64,000 nt of DNA from JAFASC01 sp036265935 (GCA_036265935.1 DATAOB010000011.1:14641-78640), one strand, 5' to 3'. Shown: positions 52,062-61,661, numbered from the stretch's first letter. The notes: a model not told the origin generated them from the sequence alone. Numbers and translations are program-made.

Positions 52062-52679
52062 CTACGCCAGCACCTCTTTCGACTCCACCGTCGAATCCGC
52101 ACGCAACCGGTAGACCAGCGGCACGCCGGTCGCGAGCTCCATGCTGGGTATGGTTTTTGGCGTCAGCCGATCGAGCACCATCACGAGCGCGCGCAGCGAG
52201 TTGCCGTGCGCCGAGACAAGCACGCGCTCGCCGCGCAAAACGCGCGGCAGAATCTCCTGACAGTAATAGGGGAGCGTGCGCGCGACCGTGTCCTTCAGGC
52301 TCTCGCCGCCGGGCGGCGAAACATCGTACGATCGGCGCCAGAGATGCACCTGCTCCTCGCCCCATCTTTTTCGCGCATCGTCTTTGTTGAGGCCGGAGAG
52401 ATCGCCGTAGTCGCGTTCGTTCAGCGCCTGATCGGCGATGGTCGGCAGATTCGGCTGCCCGATTTCCTCAAGGAGCAGTTTCAGCGTGTTCTGCGCCCGC
52501 ACGAGGGCTGAGGTGAAGGCGCAATCGAATTTAAGCCCGAGCGCTTTCAGCTTGCGGCCGCCCTCGCGTGCTTCCTCGATTCCTTTCGGCGTGAGATCGG
52601 GATCCTTCCAACCGGTGAAGAGGTTCTTCAAGTTCCAGTCGCTCTGGCCATGACGCACGAGCACAAGCAGGCGGTCCAT
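52062..52679 (-). CDS. gpmA: GpmA, 2,3-bisphosphoglycerate-dependent phosphoglycerate mutase
   Basis: A 205-residue glycolytic enzyme. The phosphohistidine loop LVLVRHGQSDWN is at the N-terminus; the second catalytic histidine is in LVSAHGNSLRALVM; LNERDYGDLSGLNKDD and SYDVSPPGGESLKD are family-specific. Shorter than the 250-residue E. coli form, as in other alphaproteobacteria. Start at MDRLLVLVRHG; an ATG four codons upstream is possible. It follows dapB by 19 bases. Confidence 0.95.
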   Translation of the reverse strand: MDRLLVLVRHGQSDWNLKNLFTGWKDPDLTPKGIEEAREGGRKLKALGLKFDCAFTSALVRAQNTLKLLLEEIGQPNLPTIADQALNERDYGDLSGLNKDDARKRWGEEQVHLWRRSYDVSPPGGESLKDTVARTLPYYCQEILPRVLRGERVLVSAHGNSLRALVMVLDRLTPKTIPSMELATGVPLVYRLRADSTVESKEVLA

Positions 52680-52698
52680 CCATTTCTCCAATCGAGAT

Positions 52699-53511
52699 TC
52701 AGCCGTTGAGGCCGAGCACGTCGGCCATCGAATAATGGCCGGGCTTCTTGTCGCGACCCCATAAAGCGGCGCGGATGGCGCCGCGCGCGAAAATCGCGCG
52801 ATCCTCCGCCCGATGTGTCAGCTCAAGGCGCTCGCTCGTGCCGGCGAAAATCACGCTGTGATCGCCGACGACGCTGCCGCCACGTAATGTCGCAAAGCCG
52901 ATGTCGCCTTCGCGCCGGGCGCCGGTATGGCCGTCGCGGCTGCGCACGGAGCGCTCGGCAAGCGCAATGTTGCGGCCGCGCGCCGCGCTTTCGCCGAGCA
53001 GAAGCGCAGTGCCGGAGGGCGCATCGACTTTCATCTTGTGATGCATCTCCAAAATTTCGATGTCCCAGTCCGGCCCAAGCGACGCGGCGGCGCGCTCGAC
53101 CAGCGCGGCAAGCAGGTTCACCCCGAGACTCATATTGCCGGAGCGGACGATCACCGCGTGACGTGCGGCGGCGTCGATCTTTTTCAAATCGGATGGCGAC
53201 AATCCCGTCGTGCCAATAACGTGAACGATGCGCGCTTGCGCCGCGAGCGCAGCAAGCTCGACGCTCGCAGCCGGTGCGGTGAAGTCGACAATGCCATCGG
53301 CATTGACGACGGCCTGCAGCGGGTCGTCGGTGATCGGCACGCCAACCGGCGGCAGGCCGGCCACCACACCCGCATCCTTGCCGAGCGCATCGCTGCCGGC
53401 TCGCTCCAGCGCCGCGGCAACCGCAACACCGGGCATTTCCCCGATCGTGCGCACAAGCATCCGGCCCATGCGGCCGGCCGCGCCCATGACGACGAGCCGC
53501 ATGTCGGACAT
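52699..53511 (-). CDS. dapB: DapB, dihydrodipicolinate reductase
   Basis: A 270-residue enzyme of lysine and diaminopimelate synthesis. The NAD(P)H motif is VVMGAAGRMGRMLV; the catalytic site is in ILEMHHKMKVDAPSGTALLL, with HH and K as expected; IGTTGLSP and RSGNMSLGVNLL complete the signature. It feeds the cell-wall pathway. Same strand as gpmA. Confidence 0.97.
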   Translation of the reverse strand: MSDMRLVVMGAAGRMGRMLVRTIGEMPGVAVAAALERAGSDALGKDAGVVAGLPPVGVPITDDPLQAVVNADGIVDFTAPAASVELAALAAQARIVHVIGTTGLSPSDLKKIDAAARHAVIVRSGNMSLGVNLLAALVERAAASLGPDWDIEILEMHHKMKVDAPSGTALLLGESAARGRNIALAERSVRSRDGHTGARREGDIGFATLRGGSVVGDHSVIFAGTSERLELTHRAEDRAIFARGAIRAALWGRDKKPGHYSMADVLGLNG

Positions 53512-53585
53512 TCAGCTCCCCTATTTTGGAGGAGGTCGTATAGCCGCCGGTGTCCGCTAAAGGAAGCCTGGCCGCGGACCGGCAT

Positions 53586-55100
53586 TCACATGGTCGCGCC
53601 GATCGTCCACGGCACGAATTCGGCATCGCCGTAGCCGAGAAGCTCGGATTTCGTCCGCGATCCCGAGGCGACTTCGAGCAGGCGCGCGAAAATCTCCGCG
53701 CCCTTCTCTTCGATCGAGACGCCGTCGAGCACCTCGCCGCAATCGATGTCCATGTCGTCGATCATCTTGGCGTAAATGTCGGAATTGGTCGCGAGCTTCA
53801 AGGACGGCACCGGCTTGCAGCCATAGGCCGAGCCGCGCCCTGTGGTAAAGGCGAGCACATTGGCGCCGCCGGCGACTTGGCCCGTCGCGGAGACGGGATC
53901 GTAGCCCGGCGTATCCATGAAGACGAAGCCTTTGGTCGTGACCGGCTCGGCGTAATGAAAAACGCCGGTCAGCGTCGTCGTGCCGCCTTTGGCAGCCGCG
54001 CCGAGGGATTTCTCCAAAATTGTGGTGAGGCCGCCGGCTTTGTTGCCGGGCGACGGGTTGTTGTTCATCTCCATGCGATTGCGTGCGGTGTAATCCTCCC
54101 ACCATTTGATCATGCCGACGAGTTTCTCGCCGGTCTCGCGATTCAGGGCACGGCGCGTCAGCAGATGTTCCGCCCCGTAAATTTCCGGCGTCTCCGACAG
54201 GATCGCCGTGCCGCCGTGATGCACGAGCTTATCGACCGCCGCGCCGAGCGCGGGATTAGCGGTGATTCCGGAATAGCCGTCAGAGCCGCCGCATTGCAGT
54301 GCGAGCGTAAGTTCGGCCGCAGAGCACGTCTCGCGCCGCGCTTTGTCGACGATCGGCAGCATGTCGTGAATCGCGTCGACGCCGGCCATGACGGTTTTCT
54401 TGGTGCCGCCGGTCTCCTGGATGGTCATCGAGCGGAACGTGTCGGATTCCTTCAATCCGTACGCTTCCTTCCAGCGCGCGATCTGAAAGCCCTCGCAGCC
54501 GAGGCCAACCATCACCACGCCGCCGACATTGGGATTGGTGGCATAGCCCCATTGCGTGCGCTTTAAGACTTCGTAGCCCTCGCCTTTCACATCGAGCGCG
54601 CAGCCGCCGCCATGCACGAGCGGAATGACGCCGTCGATATTCGGATATTGCTCCAGCACGCCGGAGCGCTGCACCTCTTCCGCCATGAAGCGCGCCACCG
54701 AGGCCGAGCAATTCACGCTGGTCAAAATCGCGATGTAATTGCGCGTGCCGACCTTGTCGCCGGCGCGGCGATAGCCCTCGAATGTCGCGCGGGCTTCCGG
54801 CGGCAGCACTTCTTCGTTGCGCGCGTCCTCAGCAAACGCATAGTCGCGCGCGAAATCGTGCATTTCCACATTGTGCTCGTGCACCCAATCGCCGGGCGCG
54901 ATCGGCTGCGAGGCGAAGCCGATGATCTGCCCGAACTTCCGCACCGGCTCGCCCGGCGCGATCGGCACGACCGCCATTTTGTGGCCCTTCGGCACGCGGG
55001 CGCGCGCCTGTGTGTCGGCGGCGAGTGCCCCGGCGGCGATTGCATCGAGGGCGACGACGATATTGTCGCGCGGGTTGAGGCGAAGTGTACGGGGATTCAT
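53586..55100 (-). CDS. UxaA/GarD-family sugar-acid dehydratase (altronate dehydratase-like)
   Basis: A 504-residue enzyme. The N-terminal SAF domain (LRLNPRDNIVVALDAIAAG, VPKGHKMAVVPI, EHNVEMHDFARDY) is followed by the catalytic part with the cysteine-containing ILTSVNCSASVARF, HGGGCALD and LALQCGGSDGYSGITANPAL. Relatives dehydrate altronate or galactarate with Fe(II). Both domains in one chain is the full form. It stands alone here without uronate genes, so the substrate is uncertain. Start at MNPRTLRLNPRDN. Confidence 0.9.
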   Translation of the reverse strand: MNPRTLRLNPRDNIVVALDAIAAGALAADTQARARVPKGHKMAVVPIAPGEPVRKFGQIIGFASQPIAPGDWVHEHNVEMHDFARDYAFAEDARNEEVLPPEARATFEGYRRAGDKVGTRNYIAILTSVNCSASVARFMAEEVQRSGVLEQYPNIDGVIPLVHGGGCALDVKGEGYEVLKRTQWGYATNPNVGGVVMVGLGCEGFQIARWKEAYGLKESDTFRSMTIQETGGTKKTVMAGVDAIHDMLPIVDKARRETCSAAELTLALQCGGSDGYSGITANPALGAAVDKLVHHGGTAILSETPEIYGAEHLLTRRALNRETGEKLVGMIKWWEDYTARNRMEMNNNPSPGNKAGGLTTILEKSLGAAAKGGTTTLTGVFHYAEPVTTKGFVFMDTPGYDPVSATGQVAGGANVLAFTTGRGSAYGCKPVPSLKLATNSDIYAKMIDDMDIDCGEVLDGVSIEEKGAEIFARLLEVASGSRTKSELLGYGDAEFVPWTIGATM

Positions 55101-55135
55101 TCGCAGCTCCAAGTACAAGGTTCTGCTTCGACGCC

Positions 55136-55231
55136 GTCATTGCGAGCGGAGCGAAGCAATCCAGGAGCCGCTGCTCGGTCCGTTGAAGAGTTTGCCCCTG
55201 GATCGGTTCGTCGCTGCGCTCCTCGCAATGC
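55136..55231. repeat. Dispersed palindromic element, copy B
   Basis: GTCATTGCGAGCGGAGCG to CAATCCAGG on the left, CCTGGATCGGTTCGTCG to CTCGCAATG on the right. It fills most of the gap between dnaN and the dehydratase gene. Same family as copies at 15384 and 62088. Confidence 0.9.
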
Positions 55232-55240
55232 CATTCGCAC

Positions 55241-56359
55241 TCACACCCGCATCGGCATCAGCACATAGAGCGCGGCAGCGCCGTCGCGGTCCTGGATCAG
55301 CGTCGGCGATCCCGGATCTGCGAGCTTCAGCAAAGCCGTATCGCTGTCGAGCTGATCGGCGATATCGAGGAGATAGCGCGCATTGAAGCCGACATCGAGT
55401 GGGGCTGAATCGTAGTCGACCTCGAGCTCTTCCGTCGCCGAGCCTGAATCGGGATTGTTCACCGATAAGGTGAGCTTGCCGTCATTCAGCGACAGCTTCA
55501 CGGCGCGCCCGCGCTCCGATGAGATGGTCGAGACGCGGTCGACCGCCTGGCGGAAAAAATCGCGCTCGACCACAAGCCGCTTGTCGTTGCCGGAGGGAAT
55601 GACGCGCGGATAATCGGGAAAGGTGCCGTCGATGAGCTTCGTCGTCAGCACGACGTCGCCGAAGCTGAACCGTGCTTTGGTCGAAGACAGCTCGATGCTG
55701 ACATCGGCTTCCGCGTCTTCGACCAGCCGCTGGATTTCGGCGACGGCCTTGCGCGGCACGATCACACCGGGCATTCCCTTCGAGCCCTCCGGCGCCGGCA
55801 TTTCGTAGCGTGCCAGGCGATGTCCGTCGGTTGCGACCGCCCGCAGCATCGTGTGGCCGTCGACGTCGACCGTGTGCATGAAAATGCCGTTCAAGTAATA
55901 GCGCGTCTCCTCGGTCGAGATGGCGAACTGCGTCTTATCGATGAGCTTCTTCAGATCGCCCGCGGACAAGGTGAACCGATGCGACAGATCGTTCACCGCT
56001 AGGTCGGGAAAGTCGCTTTCCGGCAGCGATTGCAGATTGAAGCGCGACCGGCCGGAGCGCAGCATCAGCTGGCCGGTCTCGCCGCTGGTCTCCAGCGAGA
56101 CCTGCGCCCCCTCCGCGAGCTTGCGTACGATATCGTAGAGCGTATGCGCCGGCAGCGTCGTGCCGCCGCTCTGGCCGATATCGGCGGGAATGGTCTCGGT
56201 CACCTCAAGGTCGAGGTCCGTCGCTTTCAGCGTCAGGGCCTTGCGGTCGGCGCGGATCAACACGTTCGACAGGATCGGGATTGTCGTTCGCCGCTCGACA
56301 ACGCGGTGGACATGGCCGAGCGCCTTCAGGAGCGCCGCCCTCTCAAGTGTGACTTTCAT
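55241..56359 (-). CDS. dnaN: DnaN, DNA polymerase III beta sliding clamp
   Basis: A 372-residue clamp made of three similar domains. It begins MKVTLERAALLKALGHVHRV; ERRTTIPILSNVLI, VATDGHRLARYEM and the C-terminal LYVLMPMRV are conserved. The partner-binding cleft ends in the MPMR tail. I set the start at 56359, because upstream residues in the open frame do not match. No dnaA or recF gene adjoins, so dnaN is away from the origin-linked cluster. Confidence 0.97.
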   Translation of the reverse strand: MKVTLERAALLKALGHVHRVVERRTTIPILSNVLIRADRKALTLKATDLDLEVTETIPADIGQSGGTTLPAHTLYDIVRKLAEGAQVSLETSGETGQLMLRSGRSRFNLQSLPESDFPDLAVNDLSHRFTLSAGDLKKLIDKTQFAISTEETRYYLNGIFMHTVDVDGHTMLRAVATDGHRLARYEMPAPEGSKGMPGVIVPRKAVAEIQRLVEDAEADVSIELSSTKARFSFGDVVLTTKLIDGTFPDYPRVIPSGNDKRLVVERDFFRQAVDRVSTISSERGRAVKLSLNDGKLTLSVNNPDSGSATEELEVDYDSAPLDVGFNARYLLDIADQLDSDTALLKLADPGSPTLIQDRDGAAALYVLMPMRV

Positions 56360-56489
56360 GACCCCAATCCGCTCAACTGACCCGCCGGCCCCTCCTGGCG
56401 GGTCGGCGACTTTGGCGGGAGCGTCCGGTGGATGCAAGGCTTCTCGCCGGCAATCCCGCCCCTCGCCCCAGCTTCCACAGGTCTATGCC

Positions 56490-57476
56490 TCAGGTACTTG
56501 CCCAGAACTCGCCCGGCCGCTTCACCTGGAATCGCTCGGGCGCGATCCCCGCCCGCTCCAGCGCGATCTTAAGGCGCTTGACCGGCTCGTCGATCGCCTC
56601 GTCGGTTAGGCGGAACGTGCCCCAATGCATCGCCAGCGCATGGGCCGCGCCGACATCCTCGAAAATGCGCACCGCCTCTTCGGGATCGACATGCTGGTTT
56701 TTCATAAACCAGCGCGGCTCGTAAGCACCGATCGGCAGATTGGCGAGGCGGAAGCCGCGGTATTTTAAGAACAGATCGCGGAAGAGAACGCCGTCGCCGT
56801 ATCCCGTGTCGCCGGCGTGGAAAATCTTGCCTGCTGGCGTGTCGATGACGAACGCGCACCAAAGGGCCATGCGCCGATCGCGCAAATTTCGCGCGGACCA
56901 ATGCAGCGACGGCTCGATATGCACCGTGACGCCGGGCGCGATCTCGACGCACGCGCCCCAATCGTAAGCCTCGGCGCGGATCGAAGCATCGCGCGCGCGC
57001 ACGATCGCATCGTTGCCGAGTGGCGTGATGACCCGGCACGGACGCGCGCGGGCAAGATGCGACAATGTCGTCAGATCGAGATGATCGTAATGAGCATGCG
57101 TAACCAGCACCGCGTCGAGCGGCGGCAGATCGTCGAGCGCGATGCCGGGTTGATTGACGCGCTTCGGGCCGAAACGCGTGAACGGACTCGCACGCTCCGC
57201 CCAGACCGGATCGATGAGGATGTTTGCGCCCTGCGTCTGGATCAGCACCGTCGCGTGGCCGACGAAGGAGACGCGCAGCGCCGCACCTTCGACGCGCTGC
57301 GGCGGGATGTCGCGGACGCCGGGAAAATGAGCCGGCCAAGGCGGACGCTTTCCGCCGCCAAACTGCCATTTCAGCAGATCGAAGCGGCTGCGGTCGGTCG
57401 GATGACCGGGATAGAAAAACCGCGTTCCGTCAAAGTGATCGGAAACAGGGCCGCAATAATAAGGATTTTTCGGCAT
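56490..57476 (-). CDS. Metallo-beta-lactamase-fold hydrolase, NAPE-PLD-like
   Basis: A 328-residue protein beginning MPKNPYYCGPVSDHFDGTRF and FYPGHPTD, then the metal motif VLVTHAHYDHLDL, IFHAGDTGYG and ALAMHWGTFRLTDE. This is the pattern of the YfnI/NAPE-PLD-like group, which in eukaryotes cleaves N-acyl-phosphatidylethanolamine; bacterial members have unclear substrates. It diverges from dps. Confidence 0.88.
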   Translation of the reverse strand: MPKNPYYCGPVSDHFDGTRFFYPGHPTDRSRFDLLKWQFGGGKRPPWPAHFPGVRDIPPQRVEGAALRVSFVGHATVLIQTQGANILIDPVWAERASPFTRFGPKRVNQPGIALDDLPPLDAVLVTHAHYDHLDLTTLSHLARARPCRVITPLGNDAIVRARDASIRAEAYDWGACVEIAPGVTVHIEPSLHWSARNLRDRRMALWCAFVIDTPAGKIFHAGDTGYGDGVLFRDLFLKYRGFRLANLPIGAYEPRWFMKNQHVDPEEAVRIFEDVGAAHALAMHWGTFRLTDEAIDEPVKRLKIALERAGIAPERFQVKRPGEFWAST

Positions 57477-57541
57477 GGGCGAGCAAGCGCCCTATATGGC
57501 TCCGTGCCAATCGACAATCCCCACCGCCGAAGGAGACGAAC

Positions 57542-58060
57542 ATGGCCGACCGCAAGGCCCTCGAAGGGCGCGCGAAGGCGCCGCTGGCAACGCCGACCGA
57601 CCTCAACTCGAACGCTACGAAGGACATTTCCGGCGCTTTGAACGAGCTCCTCGCCGACACGTTCGCGCTCTATCTCAAGACCAAGAACTTTCATTGGCAC
57701 ATGAGCGGCCCGCATTTCCGCGATTACCATCTGTTGCTCGATGAGCAGGCGGATCAGATTTTTGCGACGACCGACGACATGGCCGAACGCGTGCGCAAGA
57801 TCGGCGGCACGACCATCCGCTCGATCGGTCACATCGCGCGTCTGCAGCGCGTGAAGGACAACGATGCCGACTATGTCGATGCCCAGGACATGATTGCGGA
57901 ACTGCGCGACGACAACAAGGATTTCGCGCATCGCTTACGCGAAGTCCACGATCTCTGCGACGAGCATAAGGATGTCGCGACCGCGAGCCTGATCGAAGTG
58001 TGGATCGACGAGGCGGAGCGGCGGCACTGGTTTTTGTTCGAGATTACCAGGCGGAGGTAG
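57542..58060 (+). CDS. dps: Dps-family iron-storage and DNA-protection protein
   Basis: A 172-residue four-helix ferritin-like protein. The ferroxidase ligands lie in KTKNFHWHMSGPHFRDYHLL and DEQADQIFATTDDMAERVRK; LIEVWIDEAERRHWFLFE ends the fold. It forms dodecamers that oxidise Fe(II) with peroxide and shield DNA. Start at ATG 57542 after GAAGGAGACG; the longer open frame covers the divergent hydrolase gene. Confidence 0.94.
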   Translation: MADRKALEGRAKAPLATPTDLNSNATKDISGALNELLADTFALYLKTKNFHWHMSGPHFRDYHLLLDEQADQIFATTDDMAERVRKIGGTTIRSIGHIARLQRVKDNDADYVDAQDMIAELRDDNKDFAHRLREVHDLCDEHKDVATASLIEVWIDEAERRHWFLFEITRRR

Positions 58061-58072
58061 GACGCCTCTCTT

Positions 58073-58161
58073 GTCATGCCGCGAAAGCGGGCATCCAAGT
58101 GCTCGCTCCTTCCGTCTGTGTTGCTGGATTCCCGCTCCGCCTGCGGACCGTCGGGAATGAC
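58073..58161. repeat. Dispersed palindromic element, variant D
   Basis: GTCATGCCGCGAAAGCGGGCATCCAAG on the left (with an internal stem) and CTGGATTCCCGC to GTCGGGAATGAC on the right. Related in layout to the other copies but with a different arm sequence; a known style of palindrome in this order. It follows dps. Confidence 0.75.
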
Positions 58162-58410
58162 GCGCTAAACCTAAAACCAGCGCTACCATTGACTTTCCGC
58201 GCCATGAGGCGCATGTATGTTGCACCGCAATAGCGCGGTCATCGGCTTTACGGCTCGCGTGAACGGACCACAAAAGTCCGCCCGGCCTTCTCGCCCGACA
58301 CTCCTGGACACCCCCGATCACGCAGGGTCAAGTCCCCACCGCTTGGCGCAGCCGCGCCCGCCGGTGGCACGGCCGCGCACCCTGTCCACGACGGAAAGAA
58401 AAGAGAACAC
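58162..58410 (+). promoter_or_regulatory. Leader of the rhlE gene
   Basis: No gene is seen. A TTGACT at 58189-58194 with CATGTA 17 bases on is a weak promoter candidate, which would give the helicase message a leader of nearly 190 bases. Long leaders are common for cold-induced helicases. A purine-rich GAAAGAAAAGAGAA lies right before the TTG start at 58411. Confidence 0.35.
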
Positions 58411-59814
58411 TTGTCCAATTTTGCTCAACTCGGCCTCTCCATGGCCGTCCTCAAGGCGCTCGCCGCCAAATCTTACGAAACCCCCACCCCCATCCAGCTG
58501 AAAGCCATCCCGCCGGTCCTCGCCGGCCGCGACCTTCTCGGCATCGCCCAGACCGGCACCGGCAAGACCTGTGCCTTCGCCACGCCGATCCTCGATCGCC
58601 TGACGCTTCACGCCCGCCGCGCCAATCCGCGCACCTGCCGCGCGCTTGTGCTGTCGCCGACCCGCGAACTGGCAAGCCAGATCGAGGAAAGCTTCCGCAC
58701 CTACTGCCGCTTCCTCAAGCTCACCAGTACGGTCGTGTTCGGCGGCGTGCCGATCAACCGCCAGATCCGCCAGCTGCAGAACGGCGTCGATGTCGTGGTC
58801 GCGACGCCCGGCCGGCTGCTCGATCTCATCAATCAGCGCGCGCTGTCGCTCGCCGAGCTCGAAATCTTTGTACTCGACGAAGCCGACCAGATGCTCGACA
58901 TGGGCTTCATCCACGACATCCGCAAAATCGTGGCGATGCTGCCGAAGGCGCGCCAGAGCCTGTTCTTCTCGGCGACGATGCCGCGCGAAATGGCTGACAT
59001 TGCCGGGAAGATTCTGCGCGATCCGGCGCATGTCGCGGTGACGCCTGCCGCAACGACTGTCGACAAAGTCGAGCAGAAGGTGATCTTTTGCGACACGCGC
59101 TCGAAGCAGGCGCTGCTGCACAAACTGCTGGAGGACAACAGCATCTCGCGTGCGCTGGTCTTCTCGCGCACCAAGCATGGCGCCAATCGTATCGTGCAGC
59201 ATCTCGATGCCGCCGGCATTCCGGCTGATGCGATCCACGGCAACAAATCGCAGCCGCAGCGCGAGCGCGCGCTGGCCGCGTTTCGCGAGGGTCAATCGCG
59301 ACTCTTGGTCGCCACCGACATCGCCGCGCGCGGCATCGACGTCGACGGCGTTACGCACGTGATCAATTTCGATCTGCCGAACGTGCCGGAAAGCTACGTC
59401 CACCGCATCGGCCGCACCGCGCGCGCCGGCGCCGACGGCATCGCCATCTCGTTCTGCGATCGCGAGGAGCGCGCTTATCTCCGCGACATCGAGCGGCTGA
59501 CCCGCCAGCGCGTGCCCGTGCTCGACATGGGGCTTGCCGGCGATCTGCCGCCGCTGCCGAAGCCGGCGCCCGCACGTCCCGATGCGCGGCCGAACCATCA
59601 CGGCAAACCGCGCAATGGGCATGGCCGCAATGGCCAGGCGCAACACGGCAAGCCCCGCGATTTCCGCGATGGCGGGCGGCCGGGCAATGCACCGCGCGAG
59701 GCGAATGGCGCCGGGAGCGGCAAGCGGCCGTTCCAGCAAAAGCGGCGCAAGTTCGAGGGACCGGTGTCCTATGGCGCGCCGGCGCATCGCGGCGGTCAAC
59801 GCGCGCCGCATTAA
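58411..59814 (+). CDS. rhlE: RhlE-type DEAD-box RNA helicase
   Basis: A 467-residue helicase starting at a TTG (LSNFAQLGLSMAVLKALAAK). Motifs in order: Q motif TPTPIQLKAIPP, Walker A AQTGTGKT, PTRELASQI, VLDEADQMLDMGF, FFSATMP, and in the second half VFSRTKHGANRIV, ATDIAARGIDVDGV and HRIGRTARAG. After about residue 370 the tail is basic, with Pro, Gly, Asn, His and Arg, probably for RNA binding. It unwinds RNA in ribosome assembly or decay. Confidence 0.94.
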   Translation: MSNFAQLGLSMAVLKALAAKSYETPTPIQLKAIPPVLAGRDLLGIAQTGTGKTCAFATPILDRLTLHARRANPRTCRALVLSPTRELASQIEESFRTYCRFLKLTSTVVFGGVPINRQIRQLQNGVDVVVATPGRLLDLINQRALSLAELEIFVLDEADQMLDMGFIHDIRKIVAMLPKARQSLFFSATMPREMADIAGKILRDPAHVAVTPAATTVDKVEQKVIFCDTRSKQALLHKLLEDNSISRALVFSRTKHGANRIVQHLDAAGIPADAIHGNKSQPQRERALAAFREGQSRLLVATDIAARGIDVDGVTHVINFDLPNVPESYVHRIGRTARAGADGIAISFCDREERAYLRDIERLTRQRVPVLDMGLAGDLPPLPKPAPARPDARPNHHGKPRNGHGRNGQAQHGKPRDFRDGGRPGNAPREANGAGSGKRPFQQKRRKFEGPVSYGAPAHRGGQRAPH

Positions 59815-59957
59815 CGAGGTTTGACGCTTGCGAGCGGCGGGTCTAAAAGCCCGCATCTCGTCAAGAGACCATTGCTAAAGCAACCGACTTGGCCTTGAGC
59901 CAAGCGGTCAACGCCCGGCAGCGCGATGCGCCCCCGGGCGCGTTCGGTTTTGGAATA

Positions 59958-60029
59958 ACGGCAGTCGCCAATCGGCAATCGGCAATCGTATCTGTGGCGA
60001 CTGCCGACTGCCGACTGCCGATTGCCGAT
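59958..60029. repeat. Heptad tandem repeats forming an inverted repeat upstream of ffh
   Basis: Left side: repeated CGGCAAT units after GGCAGTCGC; right side: repeated CGACTGC then CGATTGC units. The two sides are reverse complements at the unit level, so the RNA can form a long hairpin. It ends 15 bases before the ffh ATG, next to its ribosome site. Confidence 0.85.
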
Positions 60030-60043
60030 GAACGGAGCAGATC

Positions 60044-61636
60044 ATGTTCGAAAGCCTGAGCGAGAAGCTCTCCGGCATTTTCGATCAGCTGACGCGCCGC
60101 GGCGCGTTGAGCGACGCCGACGTCGCGACTGCGCTGCGCGAGGTGCGCCGCGCGCTGCTCGAGGCCGACGTCGCGCTCGATGTCGTGCGCTCTTTCACCG
60201 ATAAGGTGCGCGAGCGCGCCGTCGGCGCCAATGTCGTGAAATCGGTCACGCCCGGCCAGATGGTCGTCAAGATCGTCAACGACGTCCTGGTCGAGACGCT
60301 CGGCGCCGACGCGCAACCGATCGATCTCGATGCCGCCCCGCCGGTCGCGATCATGATGGTCGGCCTGCAGGGCGCCGGCAAAACTACGACCACCGCCAAG
60401 ATCGCCAAGCGCCTCACCGAGCGCATGCGCCGCAAGGTTTTGATGGCCTCGCTCGACGTGAAGCGCCCGGCGGCGCAGGAGCAGCTCGCCGTCCTCGGCC
60501 GGCAGGTCGGTGTCGACACGCTGCCGATCGTCGCCGGCCAAAATCCGGTGCAGATCGCGCGCCGCGCCGAGGAAGCGGCGCGGCTGCAGGGCTATGACGT
60601 CGTGCTGCTCGATACCGCCGGCCGCACCCATATCGACGAGCCGCTGATGGCCGAGATGGCGGAGATCAAGGCGGCCTCCCGCCCACACGAAATCCTGCTC
60701 GTCGCCGATGCACTAACCGGTCAGGACGCCGTCAATCTCGCCAAGAGCTTTGACGAGCGCGTCGGCATTACCGGGCTTGTGCTGACGCGCGTCGACGGCG
60801 ACGGGCGCGGCGGCGCCGCCTTGTCGATGCGCGCCGTCACCGGCAAGCCGATCAAACTGATCGGCACCGGCGAAAAGATCGACGCGCTCGACGATTTCGA
60901 TCCGCAGCGCATCGCCAACCGTATTCTCGGCATGGGCGACATCGTCGCGTTGGTCGAGAAAGCCGCACAGTCGATCGATGCGGAGAAGGCGCAGAAGATC
61001 GCCGATCGGATGCGTAAAGGGCGCTTCGATCTCGAAGATCTCGCCGAACAATTGGCGCAGGTGGAAAAGATCGGCGGGCTCGGCGGCATCATGGGAATGC
61101 TGCCCGGCATCGCCAAGATGAAGGACCAGATAAACTCGGCAAATCTTGACGACCGCATGATCAAGCGCCAGCGCGCCATCATTCTGTCGATGACGCGCGA
61201 GGAACGGCGTAATCCCGATGTGCTCAAAGCCTCGCGCAAGAAGCGCATCGCGGCGGGCTCCGGCACACGCGTCGAGGATGTGAACCGCTTGCTGAAGCAG
61301 CACCGCCAGATGGCCGACATGATGAAGGCGATGGGCGGCATGAAGCGCGGCGCCATGGGCAAGATGGCGCAGATGTTCGGGCTCGGCGGCGGGGGCATGG
61401 GCGGCAATATGGGGGGATTGCCGCAGCCGACGCCGGAAGAGATCGAGGCGCTGCAGAAGCAGATGGGCGGCAAGCTTCCAGGCATGCCGCCGATGCCGGG
61501 CGGATTACCGCCTGCGCCCCCGCCCGGCGCGTTCAACCTGCCGAAAATGCCGGCGGGCATGCCGAGTCTTCCCGGTCTTGGCGGCGGCAAGCTGCCGGGG
61601 TTCGGCGGGCTCAATCCGTTCGGGAAGAAGAAATGA
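60044..61636 (+). CDS. ffh: Ffh, signal recognition particle GTPase
   Basis: A 530-residue SRP54 homologue that targets nascent membrane proteins with 4.5S RNA. N domain, then G domain with GLQGAGKTTTTAKIAK, DVKRPAAQEQL, DTAGRTHIDEPLM and TRVDGDGRGGAAL; the M domain has the signal-peptide groove methionines and the RNA-binding RIAAGSGTRVEDVNRLLK. The last 80 residues are a Gly/Pro/Met-rich tail (QMGGKLPGMPPMPGGLPP), longer than in E. coli. It is followed by rpsP as usual. Confidence 0.97.
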   Translation: MFESLSEKLSGIFDQLTRRGALSDADVATALREVRRALLEADVALDVVRSFTDKVRERAVGANVVKSVTPGQMVVKIVNDVLVETLGADAQPIDLDAAPPVAIMMVGLQGAGKTTTTAKIAKRLTERMRRKVLMASLDVKRPAAQEQLAVLGRQVGVDTLPIVAGQNPVQIARRAEEAARLQGYDVVLLDTAGRTHIDEPLMAEMAEIKAASRPHEILLVADALTGQDAVNLAKSFDERVGITGLVLTRVDGDGRGGAALSMRAVTGKPIKLIGTGEKIDALDDFDPQRIANRILGMGDIVALVEKAAQSIDAEKAQKIADRMRKGRFDLEDLAEQLAQVEKIGGLGGIMGMLPGIAKMKDQINSANLDDRMIKRQRAIILSMTREERRNPDVLKASRKKRIAAGSGTRVEDVNRLLKQHRQMADMMKAMGGMKRGAMGKMAQMFGLGGGGMGGNMGGLPQPTPEEIEALQKQMGGKLPGMPPMPGGLPPAPPPGAFNLPKMPAGMPSLPGLGGGKLPGFGGLNPFGKKK

Positions 61637-61661
61637 GCGAGTAGCGAGTAGCGAATAATTC
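61633..61661 (+). repeat. GCGAGTA heptad repeats between ffh and rpsP
   Basis: The stop region reads GAGCGAGTAGCGAGTAGCGA then ATAATTCG: two and a half copies of a 7-bp unit. It is the second heptad repeat around ffh, with a different unit. Confidence 0.65.

Noticed and set aside
58318..59856. A 512-codon open frame antisense to rhlE
   Set aside because: Same mirror effect; no family motif, no ribosome site, and the helicase motifs on the plus strand are complete.
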